This document shows, piece after piece, positions 1 through 10,548 of a stretch of 64,000 nt of DNA; the first letter of the stretch is position 1; each line of letters begins with the position of its first letter. Source of the stretch: Megachile rotundata. Taxonomy: Eukaryota > Arthropoda > Insecta > Hymenoptera > Megachilidae. The stretch is from contig NC_134983.1 in assembly GCF_050947335.1 (NCBI RefSeq), forward strand, positions 4,464,001 to 4,528,000. Reading direction: 5' to 3'. Position numbers and translations under genes: made by a program. The notes under the pieces were generated by a model. The model searched no databases and was not told the DNA's origin. It was given only the letters and a program-made list of their open reading frames with translations.

Positions 1-2231
1 TTCTGTCAGGAAAAATGTCTGTATCGCATAGCTTGGTCAACGGGGAACAATTGTTCGTTATTTCGCATTCAATCACACGTGAATTTTCAAAGTACTATTT
101 CGTTCTGTAAATTCTGCGATAACTGAACTGAATTATAAATCGTGTTGCTTTTGCGAAGTATATGAGACTTGCGGAAACTTCAACGTCACGGAAATTCAAC
201 TGCCACGTAACTTATGATACACCTTTCACATTAAGACTATTAATGAGTTACAGTTGATCACAGAAATATTAAGCAGTTAAGTGTGTTTGATAACTATATC
301 CGTCATGGAGATGTAGCAGAATTTTGTGTCATGACGACTATATCCGCCATGCGTACAATTTTGTTACAATTTGATATTTAAATTGTAATTTTGGCGAAAA
401 ATGAATTATATTCGTACATTGTAATATGTTTAAAATGTTTAGAGATCAATACAAAATGAAATAAACAAATAAAAAGTGTAATTGATTTTAGATGGATTCA
501 TGAATTCATGAGAGCTAACTCGTCATTGCTTGATTATCGCGACACACACTGGTGCGCGCTTTGCAAAAAGATCGCTACAGTTAACTGGTTAAGATTATTT
601 CGTTTCTTAATCCTTTAAGTCTCGAACAACGACATTTCATTGTAACACTTGCGAAATAAAATTAATATTAATTTGCAAATAGTTTGCAAGTAATTATATT
701 ATAGAAATGGTGCTTTGGACGATATGAAAGCTGGAAATTACTTTGTGGAATGGTTAAAATTGAATACGTTTCAAATTGTAGGTTACTATCACAATTGTGT
801 GGATATTTGAAATGAAAAGATAAAATTCACTTTATCCTTTGAATTTCAAGTGTTTTATTTATTTAAAAAGTTCGGCGAACTTCAAACATTATAGGATGTT
901 GAAACTTCATTAATAGAAATTCCTTCTGGTAGTTTAGCAAAGTTTCTGAAAATTTGATGCTAAGGATTTATCATTAAATTTATATTAATCTGCACAACTT
1001 TGAACAAAAATTTAGAGCTCTGGAGTAACGAACTTGGAACTTTTCTATTGCTTCTTTTTTAACTTAATTTTAAAACTCTTGTTCCGTGGAGCTATAAATA
1101 TATAGTTTTAACATGAAATACAGTCCACTCAGGTTTTTTATTTATTTAATCTCTGTAATTGTTGTCTTGTTCGTCGTATGTATAAATTGATACTCGCAAT
1201 TCTGAGCTGACTTGCACCATCTCTGAATCTCTGTCCCGTGTCTTCACCAAACCTCCTGTGGTGCTTTCTGCGAAGTCAGAGATGAGACCTACCAAGAGAT
1301 CTTCTCATTAAGCATACTTCAAGGACGTGGGTTCCCAATGTATCGGGCTTGAACCATATACTAGTTACCACGTGCACCACAGCAGCAGGATTTATGGCGG
1401 GCATACAATGGAAGTGTCTACGGCTGATCAAAACTAATGTCATATCTTTTCAAAGGTCAAACAACCACTTGATTGGTTACCTTTGATGACATTCATGCTA
1501 GACCAACTTCCGGAAGCTCAATCGCTAATCAGATTGGACAGGACAGAGAAATGAATCAGTTTACAAGAAACTAATAAGAGAACAAATTCAGTTCAGACAA
1601 TTGTGCATATTACTATTGCAATCTATAGCGAACAGACACATTCAGAGTGAAAAGGTTTTCAAAGTGACGATCACTTGCATTTCGTCTAGCGATCAGAGCA
1701 GTTTCATTTATCAATCGAGTTCCAGTTTTTCATTTCAAGCATTATTTCATTTTTAAAAAAGGAAAGGCATTTTCGGCTCTTGAAACATCCTTACTTCCGT
1801 AAAAGGAGTAAGGAACGCGATTAGTGCAAAGATTAATAAACGAACAAAAAATCGCGTAAAAGAGCAACTCTGTTGATCCTTACTTGATTTATTAACAAGT
1901 ATAGAGTAATTAAGATAGCTGGAGAGGGAAAATATCGTATGTACTAATATTGTAATTTATAATATGTCAAAATAAAGCGAAAAATAGGAAAACAGCATTT
2001 TACGTCAAAATCACGATAAGATATCAACTCTTACGGGTGAAATAATATTGAAAATAGACCATAAAAATACTTTCAAAAGTAATTTTCTTTGATTACATTC
2101 GTTCCTTTGAAATGATAATGCACGTTTGTGAACGTGTAGAAATAATTGGGTTTTATGTAGACACCTGAAGTTCCTTTGAACGTTATGACGAAACATTTAT
2201 ACGAATTTTAATAATTCTATCATTACACCGT
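1..2231. other. AT-rich non-coding spacer
   Basis: No frame longer than about 60 codons and no transposase motif was recognised. A slightly GC-richer, lower-repeat patch lies at about 1200-1560. It includes a short match to a tRNA B-box on the minus strand (1345-1355), which I do not accept as a SINE. The rest is AT-rich sequence with no visible tandem structure. Confidence 0.6.
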
Positions 2232-2736
2232 TAAAGGTTAAGTGGGGTAAGTGCAGACTGGTTTTTGTAAAGTTGGTATTTAAGCATAAGTATTTTCAGT
2301 CTGCTATGTAAATACTGAACGCTGTCGATATCGAACGTTTTGCACAATTACTACTATTTAATTAATATTAACTAGGACCTTAATTTTCCTTGTACATTTT
2401 GATTTTAATAGGAAATTGTTTAAAATGTCAACTACTCTGCACTTTCCCCGAAAACTGGGTAACAGCGTAACTTAAAGTTAAAAATACTTTGAAACTTTAT
2501 TTCATATGCAATGGGGCAAGAGCAGAATTATTAACAAATCTGCTATAAAATGCTTTTTACTGCATTATGCAAGTACTCTATACTGCAAACAAGTGCTCTT
2601 AGCTGAAATATAAAAAGGAATATAGTGAAACAATACAAGGAAACAAACATTAAATAGAGAAATTTCGCTCACATTGTAACAAGAATAGCCTGCATACGCA
2701 CTTGCCCCGTTTACGAACTTACCCCACTTCACCTTA
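2232..2736. mobile_element. 505-bp TA-flanked MITE, copy 1
   Basis: The element has terminal inverted repeats close to AGGTGAAGTGGGGTAAG (left end with small changes; right end read on the minus strand) and lies between TA dinucleotides, as Tc1/mariner insertions do. It has no coding capacity. An almost co-linear second copy of the same length lies at 13776-14280 in the same orientation, roughly 90% identical by eye. Internally it repeats the theme of its ends: ggggtaag-like and ggggcaagagc-like strings occur near the middle. Seen: ends, flanks, length and second copy. Inferred: mobilisation by an unidentified Tc1/mariner transposase. Confidence 0.8.
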
Positions 2737-3359
2737 ACGCAAATTTAAAATTAACCCCTTACCTTATAACATATCGCCAGGCTCGCACATTAGAAATCAA
2801 ATGTCACAAACCTAAATTTACGTAAAAGTCGAATTTTAAGTTCGATGCCAACTTTAACTGAAGGATCCAAGATTTTGGATTTCTAAATTCAAAATATACC
2901 TAATATTTCAACTTACTCATCCTAATATCGCAATAATTATATGTGCGTTGTAGTGTCAGCAGTAGGTGACGATTAAATGACGTATGTAATCATTAGAATT
3001 CCCAATAAGTGAATATAAGTGGACTGTCCAAAAAATGCATTTGACTTGAAACGACTAAAATTTATTTTCAAATGTACTTTACCTTTTGCACTCGAAGGTA
3101 ATTTGTCTGTTTACAAACAGCAACTTTAAAACTTACTAGTACAAAAGTTAAATGAATTATTTACATGTTATTATTTCTCTACTAATAATTTCCACTATTG
3201 TCTGTTCTACTATGTTTATACATCACACGTGTGATATTACAGAATCAGTTAAAAAATGCTTATTTCAAATTGTTGTACTAAATAAAATTGTGACTGTAAC
3301 ACCTTTCGAGCGCAAAGGATTAAATAATTGTCTGTTCAAGAGCTTCGAAGATCTACGTT
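2737..3359. other. AT-rich spacer
   Basis: No repeat or gene was recognised. A 79-codon plus-strand frame (3152-3391) has no family resemblance and looks like chance. Confidence 0.5.
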
Positions 3360-3692
3360 TCACAAAAGCTCAGGGTGTACAATTTTTGTGATATTGATAA
3401 GGGAAAACAGTTTTTGATTTTCTATTGGTTTAGCTAAAATTCGAGTGACGTATGAAGTGGGTCTTTTCCCCAAAGTGATTGTAGCAAATAACAAAAACCA
3501 AGCAATAATAAAAGCAAACCCTAACATGAATAGAAAACTGTAGACAAAGGACTCTGTTGCTAAGGGTTCTGACAACCAGATGTAACAATAAATCAAAAAA
3601 CACTTACCGGAATGTAATGACTCTTTGGGTCTTATTGCTGCTGGTAGGTAAAGAATTAATTCGAAACTATAAATGTGAATGATCGAGAAACC
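3360..3692 (-). CDS. Weak open frame with one membrane-like segment
   Basis: On the minus strand 110 codons are open from just after a TAA at 3693-3695 to a TGA at 3360-3362. There is no upstream ATG; the first in-frame ATG is deep inside. The frame encodes one strongly hydrophobic stretch (about 28 residues, starting SFVYSFLFMLGFAF) followed by a basic tail. That is what one exon of a single-pass membrane protein would look like, but AT-rich sequence often yields such hydrophobic frames. No family was recognised. A GTAAGTG donor-like string at 3601-3607 lies inside the open frame and is probably fortuitous. It could be an exon of an unrecognised gene with the frame at 3960-4178, a pseudogene, or chance. 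I lean to chance. Confidence 0.15.
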   Translation of the reverse strand, partial: GFSIIHIYSFELILYLPAAIRPKESLHSGKCFLIYCYIWLSEPLATESFVYSFLFMLGFAFIIAWFLLFATITLGKRPTSYVTRILAKPIENQKLFSLINITKIVHPELL

Positions 3693-3959
3693 TTAAACTA
3701 TTATATCGCTGAAGGCTTGAACTCAGGATCGTAGTAACTCTAAGACCTAACAATAATAATAAACTCTGACACAGCTAGAGAAAAACTTGTTAAGAGATTA
3801 AAAACAAAGGGGAATGATACATAAATAACACAAATTCTTGATAAGTATTATTACAAAAATAGTTTTACTACAAGTTTTATAATTTAAAATAAGAAATGTG
3901 TAAACAAGTGATTTAAACCAGTTTGGTAGTTTTAGCGTTGATAAAGCAACAAAATCATT

Positions 3960-4178
3960 TTAGATTGCAAAGTTTTCAACATTTGACACGTGGTAAAACA
4001 ATAGCTTTGTGTGGTCCACACGATAGTCGTGCATCATCCAGATAATGTAAAAACTGATTACAGTTGTCAACACCGTGTCCCATGCACAATAGTTTACGAC
4101 GATAAATCCCATAACAAGTACTCCATTATTGGGTTTTTGGTACCGCCAGTGTGTTTCGTCGATGCTCGGAAACTCCAT
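3960..4178 (-). CDS. Weak open frame, hydrophobic, unrecognised
   Basis: The minus-strand frame starts at an ATG (4176-4178) and runs 72 codons to TAA at 3960-3962. The frame is open a few codons further upstream without a stronger start. The product would be polar at the N-terminus (MEFPSIDETHWRYQK) with a hydrophobic centre containing two possible membrane segments. A TATA-like string on the minus strand lies only about 40 bases upstream of the ATG. No family was recognised and the plus strand of the same DNA is also open (4011-4196), which weakens the case. It is listed because it lies near another membrane-like frame on the same strand. Confidence 0.15.
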   Translation of the reverse strand: MEFPSIDETHWRYQKPNNGVLVMGFIVVNYCAWDTVLTTVISFYIIWMMHDYRVDHTKLLFYHVSNVENFAI

Positions 4179-4193
4179 TTTCCTACCATCCAA

Positions 4194-5305
4194 TGAAATC
4201 GTGAAATTTATACCGCGTAATATATTTCGTTAGCATATTTGACGTGTGTATCTACATTGTATCGAGCGCAACTAAATTTTGGTTAATGGGCCGTTTTTCA
4301 CAGGGATGGTAAATTTGTCCGGTTAGCAGATTAGCTCGAATGCGTGCAACAATTTACCGTATCTCGACCTCTATTTAACGCAAAACGATATAAATATATC
4401 GCGTTAGAATTGTCACGAATTTAAATAATTTTCTTGGAATAAACGAATAATTGTGTCGAACAAGCTAATGTAATTGAGAATCATAATGTGGTTCAATGAG
4501 AAAATCAGTTTAATTGTATGATTGACAGTAGTTTAAATGAAAGATTGACAATCTTAAATTGGACAAATGTTTTTGTTATACTAACGTCTATTTTCGAAAT
4601 GTACGTTAAAGAAATTGATCGCATCACCCTTGCGTTTTACTCCAGGTTATGTGAAATAATATACTATAAAATTCATGTCTTTATTGAACATGAGCAATTT
4701 ATATTGAAAGTGCATTCTTGGAAAAAATGAAAATAATGATAACAATAGACGAAATTTTACATATTTTTATCTATAAGCGATCTATAGCGAAAATAAATGA
4801 AATTCAAATTATTTTCTGACGAATTTTACAGCCCATACTTTGATGTTGTGTATAGCTGTCTTCGTCAAAAAATATTCTTTTCCAATGCGATTTCGTTTGT
4901 TATAACGGACAATAATTAAATTAATATTTGGTAGTATGCAAGTATCTAAAAGTTTATTGTTAGATATCTACCACCTTCCATTTTAATTAAAAGGACTTTG
5001 TTTATCAAATTTAGGAAAGTGATTTTATTGCCTATTTTTCTTGAAGACATTAGATTATTTACTTGATCTTTGATCAACATTAAATTTTCTTAATTTGAAG
5101 AAATTAAAATTGAAAAGTATTAGTAATTTCTGTTTTATCGAGTTCAGTTGAAAAATAAATCTTAATGCCTGATTAGACGTAACAGGAATTAACAATAAGC
5201 TTTTTATTGTTAATTAAAGGAAGTTTGAATGGTTTAAGAGTTATTTGTTACGTGTAAATTTTCTGGAATAAAATTGAAATTTAATATTTAATTTGTATTA
5301 AAAAT
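4194..5305. other. AT-rich spacer left of the Copia insertion
   Basis: No gene or repeat was recognised. It ends at the ACAAC target duplication of the Copia element. Confidence 0.5.
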
Positions 5306-5310
5306 ACAAC

Positions 5311-5505
5311 TGTTAGAATTAGCTCCAGGAAAATAAACTGCAGTGCTGAGGTGAACGGAAAATACTTTAATAATATAAAAATGTCTTTACAAAATGCGCG
5401 GTGCTTCGTAGACGAAGGTAAAACTGTAACTGTAGGACAAAGCATCGTGATGCGTGTTCGGACGCGCATAGCGCAGTTCATCTGTTTTGTCCGTTACTTC
5501 CAACA
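5311..5505 (-). repeat. 3' LTR of the Copia element
   Basis: This 195-bp copy matches 9882-10076 at 194 of 195 positions. On the element strand it runs TGTTGGAAG ... TTCTAACA. A TATA-like AT run (about 5369-5380, plus coordinates) would serve as the promoter core in the other LTR and lies towards the 3' side of the repeat. Confidence 0.95.
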
Positions 5506-5514
5506 CTCCCCCTC
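5506..5514 (-). other. Polypurine tract of the Copia element
   Basis: On the element strand GAGGGGGAG directly abuts the TG of the 3' LTR, the position and composition expected for the plus-strand DNA primer of an LTR retrotransposon. Confidence 0.85.
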
Positions 5515-5578
5515 AAAACAAGGATGTACGCTTATCGCTGATGTATACAATGTTTCGCTAATTAATTACTACACGCAT

Positions 5579-8500
5579 TTATTTACAATGTCGATCGTTA
5601 TACATAAAAGACGCGGTACATTTCTGATGACGCGGGCCGGTTAAACCTTTTGTTAATACGTCCGCGATCTGATCGTTTGACGCTTTGTAAAAAACTTTTA
5701 TTTCGCCGTCCTTTAATTTTTCTCTTACAAAGTGGTGTCTAATGTCTATATGTTTCGAACGGCTATGAAAAGTTGGGTTTTTGGCCAATTCGATAGTACT
5801 CTGATTGTCGTTGAATATCGGTACATGTTTCTGCTTAAAAATTCCTATGGCCTTTAAAAAACTTTGCAGATGCACTGCTTCTTTCGTCGATTCCGACAAT
5901 GCCATGTACTCCGCTTCCATTGTGGAAAGCGCAACCGTGCGTTGTTTTCGCGATTCCCAGCTTACAGGTCCGCTGTTTAACAAAAATATAAATCCGGTGT
6001 ATGACCTTCGATCGTGCAAACTCGACCCCCAATCGGCGTCTACGTAACCCCTTAATATACCGTCGCCTTTTTGGAATCGTATCCCGCGATCAATTGTTCC
6101 TTTTAAGTAACGTAGTACGCGTTTTGCCGCGATACAATGTTGTCGGTCGTAGCACGAATTAAATTGGCTGAGACTGCTGGCCGCATGAGCTATGTCGGGG
6201 CGTGTGGCCGTAGCCAAGTACATAAGGGATCCGACGAGTTCCCTGTACGGAAAATTTTTAACGTCGGCGCTTTGTTTTTCGCATTTGGTTAGTTTCTGGG
6301 AAGGATCAATCGGTGACGTCACGGGATTCGAATTTAACATGCCGAATTTTTCTAAAACTCTTTTCGTGTACGCGCTTTGCCGCATTTTTATTTCCGTACC
6401 GTTGTGCTCAAATTCGATACCCAAACAATGTCCGATCTTCCCTAAATCCGTCATTTCGAATTTTTGCATGAGTTGTTTCTTAATGCGTTCTAACCATTTA
6501 AAATCTTTCGCGGCTATTACTATATCGTCTACATATACGGCAAGAACGAGAAATTGCTCCCCCTTTCGCAATATATACACGCATGGATCAGCATGGAGGG
6601 GGACGAAATCCATGTTTCGCAATTCTTCGTCGAGGCGTTTATTCCATTGCCTACCCGCTTGTTTCAAACCGTATAAAGCCTTTTTTATTTTACATACTTT
6701 ATCGCCGCTCGATGATTCGTTTAGCATTTTTCGCGCCTTATCACTATATTCTACGGGTCCGTCCGATATGATGTCGCGCAACGCGTCAGGGAGAATGTCC
6801 GGAATCGTCATGAAAATATCTTTATCGACTTCTCCATTCAAGTACGCAGTTGACACGTCCAATTGATGGACTTGCATATCGTATTCGACGGCTAGAGCTA
6901 TTATCAATCGTATCGAGCTCAATCTCGTAACGGGCGCGTGCGTTTCTTCGTAATCTAAACCCGGGCGCTGAGCAAAACCGCGTGCGACTAAACGCGCCTT
7001 CCTCCGCGTCACCTGTCCGTCGGTGTTTATTTTGTCGCGGAGAACCATGCGACACCCAATGACTTCGCGATCACGAGGGCGTTCAACGATCTCCCATACG
7101 TCGTTCTTTAACATCGCCGCTATTTCTTCCCGAATCGCGACACGCCACTCCGTTTTATCCGGGCCGGAAAGCGCGGTTTGCAGCGGTATCTCGGCCATAC
7201 CAGCTGATTCCGTCGGATGCGAAGATACGGCGTCTTCGAATAGTTCGTTCTCTCCTTCAGATTGAGAATCACTTTGAATATCGTTTTGAGTTTCGACCGT
7301 ACCGCGTACTTTTCTCGGCCTACCACGGCTCCCGGTCCGGATAATTCGTGGCCTACCTACCCGGTACCTGACTTCGTTCACGCGTGTCGGAATAGAATCG
7401 GACTGTTGCGAAGGATTTATGGGCACTTCAACGATACTATTCTCGCGATTGATTGTTTGACTATCGTTTCTCATCTGATCCCTGCTTTCCATGACTTTCG
7501 AGGTTGTTTTATCATTTTGAATATCTATCTCTACATTGTTGTCGGAATACGAATTCTCGTTTCTCGCTCGCTCTTCGCAATTTATTTTCAGTGGCCCTTT
7601 TAACGTCTCGTCTGCCGATTTTACATCTCGAGATATATCGACGCGGTTCTCGTCGGGAAGCCATATTCTAAAACCCTTTGTTTCATCCGAATAACCGAGG
7701 AATATTCCCTCTTGCGCGCGCGGTTCGAATTTCGACTTTTGACGGTCTCGAACTCGGGTTATGACCTTCGAACCAAAAACCTTGAAATACGACGCGTCCG
7801 GTACTTTACGTGTCCATCGATAATAAGCGTTGTCGCCGTCGAGAGCGCGAGACGGTAATCTATTACGCGTATAATTCGCGTTCGCTATCGCCTCAGCCCA
7901 AAATCGCTTCGACAGTCCCGCCTGGAGAAGTAAACATCGCGCCGTTTCAACTAATGTTCGATTTTTACGCTCGGCTACACCGTTTTGTTGAGGCGTGTGC
8001 GTTACGGTCAGTCGTCTTTTAATGCCGCACGAATTTAGGTATTCGTTAAACTCATTACTGAGAAACTCGCGACCATTATCAGACTGCAAATACTTTATTC
8101 GCGCGCCTGTTTGATTTTCAGCGAAATTTTTAAACTTTTTAAAAACAGATAACGCTTCGCTCTTTTGTTTCAAGAAAAAGACTTCGCACCATCGCGTATA
8201 ATCATCGATGAATAATATAAAATATTTCGCGCCGCCGATCGATTCGACGCTCATCGGTCCGCATATATCGGTATGAACTATCTCGAGAACACCTACGGCA
8301 CGGTTCGAACTTTTTGGGAACGGTAATCTTGTCATTTTTGATCGCAAACAGATTTCGCAAGTAGGTAGTTTTTCGTCTTTTCCGAAGGAAACGCCGCGTA
8401 TACTTTTATCGCGATTTATTTTTCGCAAACTTTCCTCGTTAACGTGACCGAGACGCCGATGCCACAATTCCATATCATTTACCGTTTTTAAATTTGCATC

Positions 8501-9754
8501 GCTCACAAAAAACGCGGATTGTGCATAATATAAATTATCGCGTCGGTCAGCGGTGAAAATTGTTTCCCCGTCGGGCGCAAACACGGTGGCGTTATGCTTT
8601 CTAAACAGAACACTGCATCCCTTATCGGTAATTTTCGCGACCGACATAAGGTTCATGCGAAGGTCGGGAACGAACAACGCGTCGCGGAGTTCTATAGTTT
8701 TTCGCGAATTCGAGTCTTTTATGGATAATCGCACTGTACCTTGACCTTCCACCTGTGTTGATGCGCTGCTAGCGAGGTTTAACGTATCGCACGTTGACGT
8801 TTTCATCTCGACGAAAGAAGACGCGTCGCCGCTCATGTGGGATGAACAGCCGCTGTCGAGACACCATTTCCCTTCTGTACCCTTTTCGCGAATGCGTTGG
8901 TCAGCCTGGAAAGCGACTTCCTTCGCTCCTGGTGCACTGCTACTGGAAAAATCTTCTTTAGCCATTCCTGCAGTTGACTGCCGTTGCCCGCGGAACAGTC
9001 CGCGGCATTCCGAAACTCGATGTCCTATCTTTTTACAGCGGAAACAACGTAGTTTTTCCTTCGCGTTTTTATTCGGCTCTTCTGTTGCGGTATCATGGCG
9101 CTTCCATTGCGCTGTGTTTGACCTGTCCGGCTTGGTCGATTTTCTTACCCACATCGCGCTATCACTCGACTCTTTTGCTTTATCGGTTCGCGCAGCGCTC
9201 TCTTCTAAAATTTTTATTTTAAGCGCTTCGGGCGTCGGATATTCATCTCGGGATTCGATGGCCACCCGAAAATTTTCGAACGAACCGGGTAAACTGTACA
9301 GCAGAAGAACGGCGAGCATATCCGGGTTGATTTTAACCTCCATGTCTTCTAATTTGTCGACCGCGTCAAAGAAAGAGTTCATATGCGATCTCACGTCGTC
9401 GCCTTCTGCCATTTTTCGCAAAGCAAGCTGCTTCAATAGCGTCGCTTTTCGCGCCGGACCTTTCGACTGGTAAATACCTTCTAATTTCTTCCAGATCTCG
9501 TTCGATGTCTTGCAATTTTTAATTTGTTTAATTTCGGACGGGCTAATTGCTAATATCAAATCGGATCTTGCCTTTGCGTCCGCTTCGTCCCACTGTGTTG
9601 CCGCTTCGCCCTGAGTTACGTCGGGTCGTATTTTATTGCCATTAACGTACTTCCAGTTGTCGTTTTTTATCAGTAGAGCTTCCACTTGAATTTTCCACGT
9701 GTCGTAATTGTCTTTTCCGAGTGGTTCGATGCGCACTGAAGTTGAGGAACTCAT
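5579..9754 (-). CDS. Copia Gag-Pol polyprotein (intact, 1391 aa)
   Basis: A single frame encodes the whole replication machinery in Copia order. Gag occupies roughly residues 1-235 (start MSSSTSVRIEPLGKDNYDTW). A CX2CX4HX4C zinc knuckle follows at 237-250. The aspartic protease centre DSG is at 300-302. The integrase has its HHCC zinc finger at 432-469 (H432, H437, C466, C469) and a DD35E core (D496, D559, E595). Reverse transcriptase carries the first catalytic Asp in LDVSTAYLNG (D966) and YVDD at 1074-1077. RNase H has D1239, E1280 and D1316. Integrase preceding reverse transcriptase defines the Copia superfamily rather than Gypsy. The ATG at 9754 is chosen because Gag similarity begins there, about 110 nt inside the primer site. 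All catalytic residues that I can place are present. The product should form cytoplasmic particles, copy the RNA and integrate the cDNA. Confidence 0.96.
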   Translation of the reverse strand: MSSSTSVRIEPLGKDNYDTWKIQVEALLIKNDNWKYVNGNKIRPDVTQGEAATQWDEADAKARSDLILAISPSEIKQIKNCKTSNEIWKKLEGIYQSKGPARKATLLKQLALRKMAEGDDVRSHMNSFFDAVDKLEDMEVKINPDMLAVLLLYSLPGSFENFRVAIESRDEYPTPEALKIKILEESAARTDKAKESSDSAMWVRKSTKPDRSNTAQWKRHDTATEEPNKNAKEKLRCFRCKKIGHRVSECRGLFRGQRQSTAGMAKEDFSSSSAPGAKEVAFQADQRIREKGTEGKWCLDSGCSSHMSGDASSFVEMKTSTCDTLNLASSASTQVEGQGTVRLSIKDSNSRKTIELRDALFVPDLRMNLMSVAKITDKGCSVLFRKHNATVFAPDGETIFTADRRDNLYYAQSAFFVSDANLKTVNDMELWHRRLGHVNEESLRKINRDKSIRGVSFGKDEKLPTCEICLRSKMTRLPFPKSSNRAVGVLEIVHTDICGPMSVESIGGAKYFILFIDDYTRWCEVFFLKQKSEALSVFKKFKNFAENQTGARIKYLQSDNGREFLSNEFNEYLNSCGIKRRLTVTHTPQQNGVAERKNRTLVETARCLLLQAGLSKRFWAEAIANANYTRNRLPSRALDGDNAYYRWTRKVPDASYFKVFGSKVITRVRDRQKSKFEPRAQEGIFLGYSDETKGFRIWLPDENRVDISRDVKSADETLKGPLKINCEERARNENSYSDNNVEIDIQNDKTTSKVMESRDQMRNDSQTINRENSIVEVPINPSQQSDSIPTRVNEVRYRVGRPRIIRTGSRGRPRKVRGTVETQNDIQSDSQSEGENELFEDAVSSHPTESAGMAEIPLQTALSGPDKTEWRVAIREEIAAMLKNDVWEIVERPRDREVIGCRMVLRDKINTDGQVTRRKARLVARGFAQRPGLDYEETHAPVTRLSSIRLIIALAVEYDMQVHQLDVSTAYLNGEVDKDIFMTIPDILPDALRDIISDGPVEYSDKARKMLNESSSGDKVCKIKKALYGLKQAGRQWNKRLDEELRNMDFVPLHADPCVYILRKGEQFLVLAVYVDDIVIAAKDFKWLERIKKQLMQKFEMTDLGKIGHCLGIEFEHNGTEIKMRQSAYTKRVLEKFGMLNSNPVTSPIDPSQKLTKCEKQSADVKNFPYRELVGSLMYLATATRPDIAHAASSLSQFNSCYDRQHCIAAKRVLRYLKGTIDRGIRFQKGDGILRGYVDADWGSSLHDRRSYTGFIFLLNSGPVSWESRKQRTVALSTMEAEYMALSESTKEAVHLQSFLKAIGIFKQKHVPIFNDNQSTIELAKNPTFHSRSKHIDIRHHFVREKLKDGEIKVFYKASNDQIADVLTKGLTGPRHQKCTASFMYNDRHCK

Positions 9755-9867
9755 CTTGACAAAAACTTTAACTTTTCACAACTTTTCACACTCACTGCAC
9801 TATCGCGAATTAAATTCGTCGTACTAAAAAATGTTCGTTTAATTTTCCACATGCGACCAGAATGTGT

Positions 9868-9881
9868 CTGGGCCCATAACC
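9868..9881 (-). other. Copia primer binding site (initiator tRNA-Met type)
   Basis: Immediately inside the 5' LTR the element strand reads GGTTATGGGCCCAG. From what I know of Drosophila copia, the same string follows its 5' LTR and pairs with an internal part of initiator tRNA-Met, so a half-tRNA primes minus-strand synthesis instead of the tRNA 3' end. The sequence is seen here; the priming mechanism is carried over from the family. Confidence 0.8.
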
Positions 9882-10076
9882 TGTTAGGATTAGCTCCAGG
9901 AAAATAAACTGCAGTGCTGAGGTGAACGGAAAATACTTTAATAATATAAAAATGTCTTTACAAAATGCGCGGTGCTTCGTAGACGAAGGTAAAACTGTAA
10001 CTGTAGGACAAAGCATCGTGATGCGTGTTCGGACGCGCATAGCGCAGTTCATCTGTTTTGTCCGTTACTTCCAACA
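9882..10076 (-). repeat. 5' LTR of the Copia element
   Basis: This 195-bp repeat is the upstream LTR in element orientation and drives transcription in elements of this class. It differs from the 3' copy by one base. The flanking ACAAC at 10077-10081 is the right copy of the target duplication. Confidence 0.95.
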
Positions 10077-10111
10077 ACAACTTTTTTATTAAAAATGCGA
10101 GTCCGTATTAA

Positions 10112-10548
10112 ATGAAATGTGCAAAATGTGTAAAATTAAAGAAATGGCGCGCTTTTAAAGAAAAACTTTGAATTTTACTAAAAGTTTTTGCAATATTTTG
10201 CAATAAAAAAGGACTTTAATGTTCAATTTATTTCATAAATTTAGGTTCATATGTTAGATATTATTGTCATGGATATGTGCAAAAAATTTGAGCGCGATTG
10301 ATAAACTAGTTTTTGAGTTATCAACCACACCAATTGTAAAAATGTAGTTTTGAGAAAAACGCGTTTAAAGTTTCAGTCCTTCGTACTGAACGCGTGTATA
10401 CCCGCGGCACTAATCGGCCATAACTTCAAAAGGGCTTTGTATTTCACTTTAAAATTTTGAAACAATATTTGTAAGATGTTACACTAACATTTTATAGAAA
10501 AAAAAATTTTGTAATTTTTTAAGGTTCTAAAGGTATTGCCCCCCTTAA
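10112..10548 (-). mobile_element. Partial copy of the 730-bp TTAA MITE
   Basis: This stretch is the inverted counterpart of about 26839-27275. It shares the terminal ggtattgcccccc string next to TTAA (10545-10548), the 'aaacgcgttt' block and a gcgcgccatttc-like block. Similarity fades near 10112, about 35 bp from the Copia insertion point. The other half of the MITE is not found on the far side of the Copia element, so the copy was already incomplete before Copia arrived or was truncated separately. Confidence 0.75.

Larger units (their letters stand above)
5306..10081 (-). mobile_element. Complete Copia (Ty1/copia) LTR retrotransposon
   Basis: The element proper is 5311-10076 (4766 bp), read on the minus strand, flanked by the 5-bp direct repeat ACAAC (5306-5310 and 10077-10081). 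Two 195-bp LTRs (5311-5505, 9882-10076) begin TG and end CA on the element strand and differ at one base (A versus G at the eighth base of each plus-strand copy). In element order: 5' LTR, primer binding site, short leader, one Gag-Pol frame (9754-5579), polypurine tract, 3' LTR. No stop or frameshift interrupts the frame. The near-identity of the LTRs, which are identical when an element inserts, implies a recent insertion. GC content is clearly higher than in the surrounding DNA. Confidence 0.97.

Noticed and set aside
1320..1420. tRNA-derived SINE on the minus strand
   Set aside because: ggttcaagccc resembles a B-box (1345-1355), but the only A-box-like string is too close to it, and no A-rich tail or target duplication was seen.
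3569..3607. 39-bp intron with GTAAGTG donor and TTGTCAG acceptor splitting the frame at 3360-3692
   Set aside because: Shorter than known functional insect introns, and the reading frame is already open straight through it.
5351..5644. Plus-strand frames over the Copia LTRs and antisense frames inside the Copia element
   Set aside because: They are antisense to the Gag-Pol gene or lie within LTRs and carry no independent motif.
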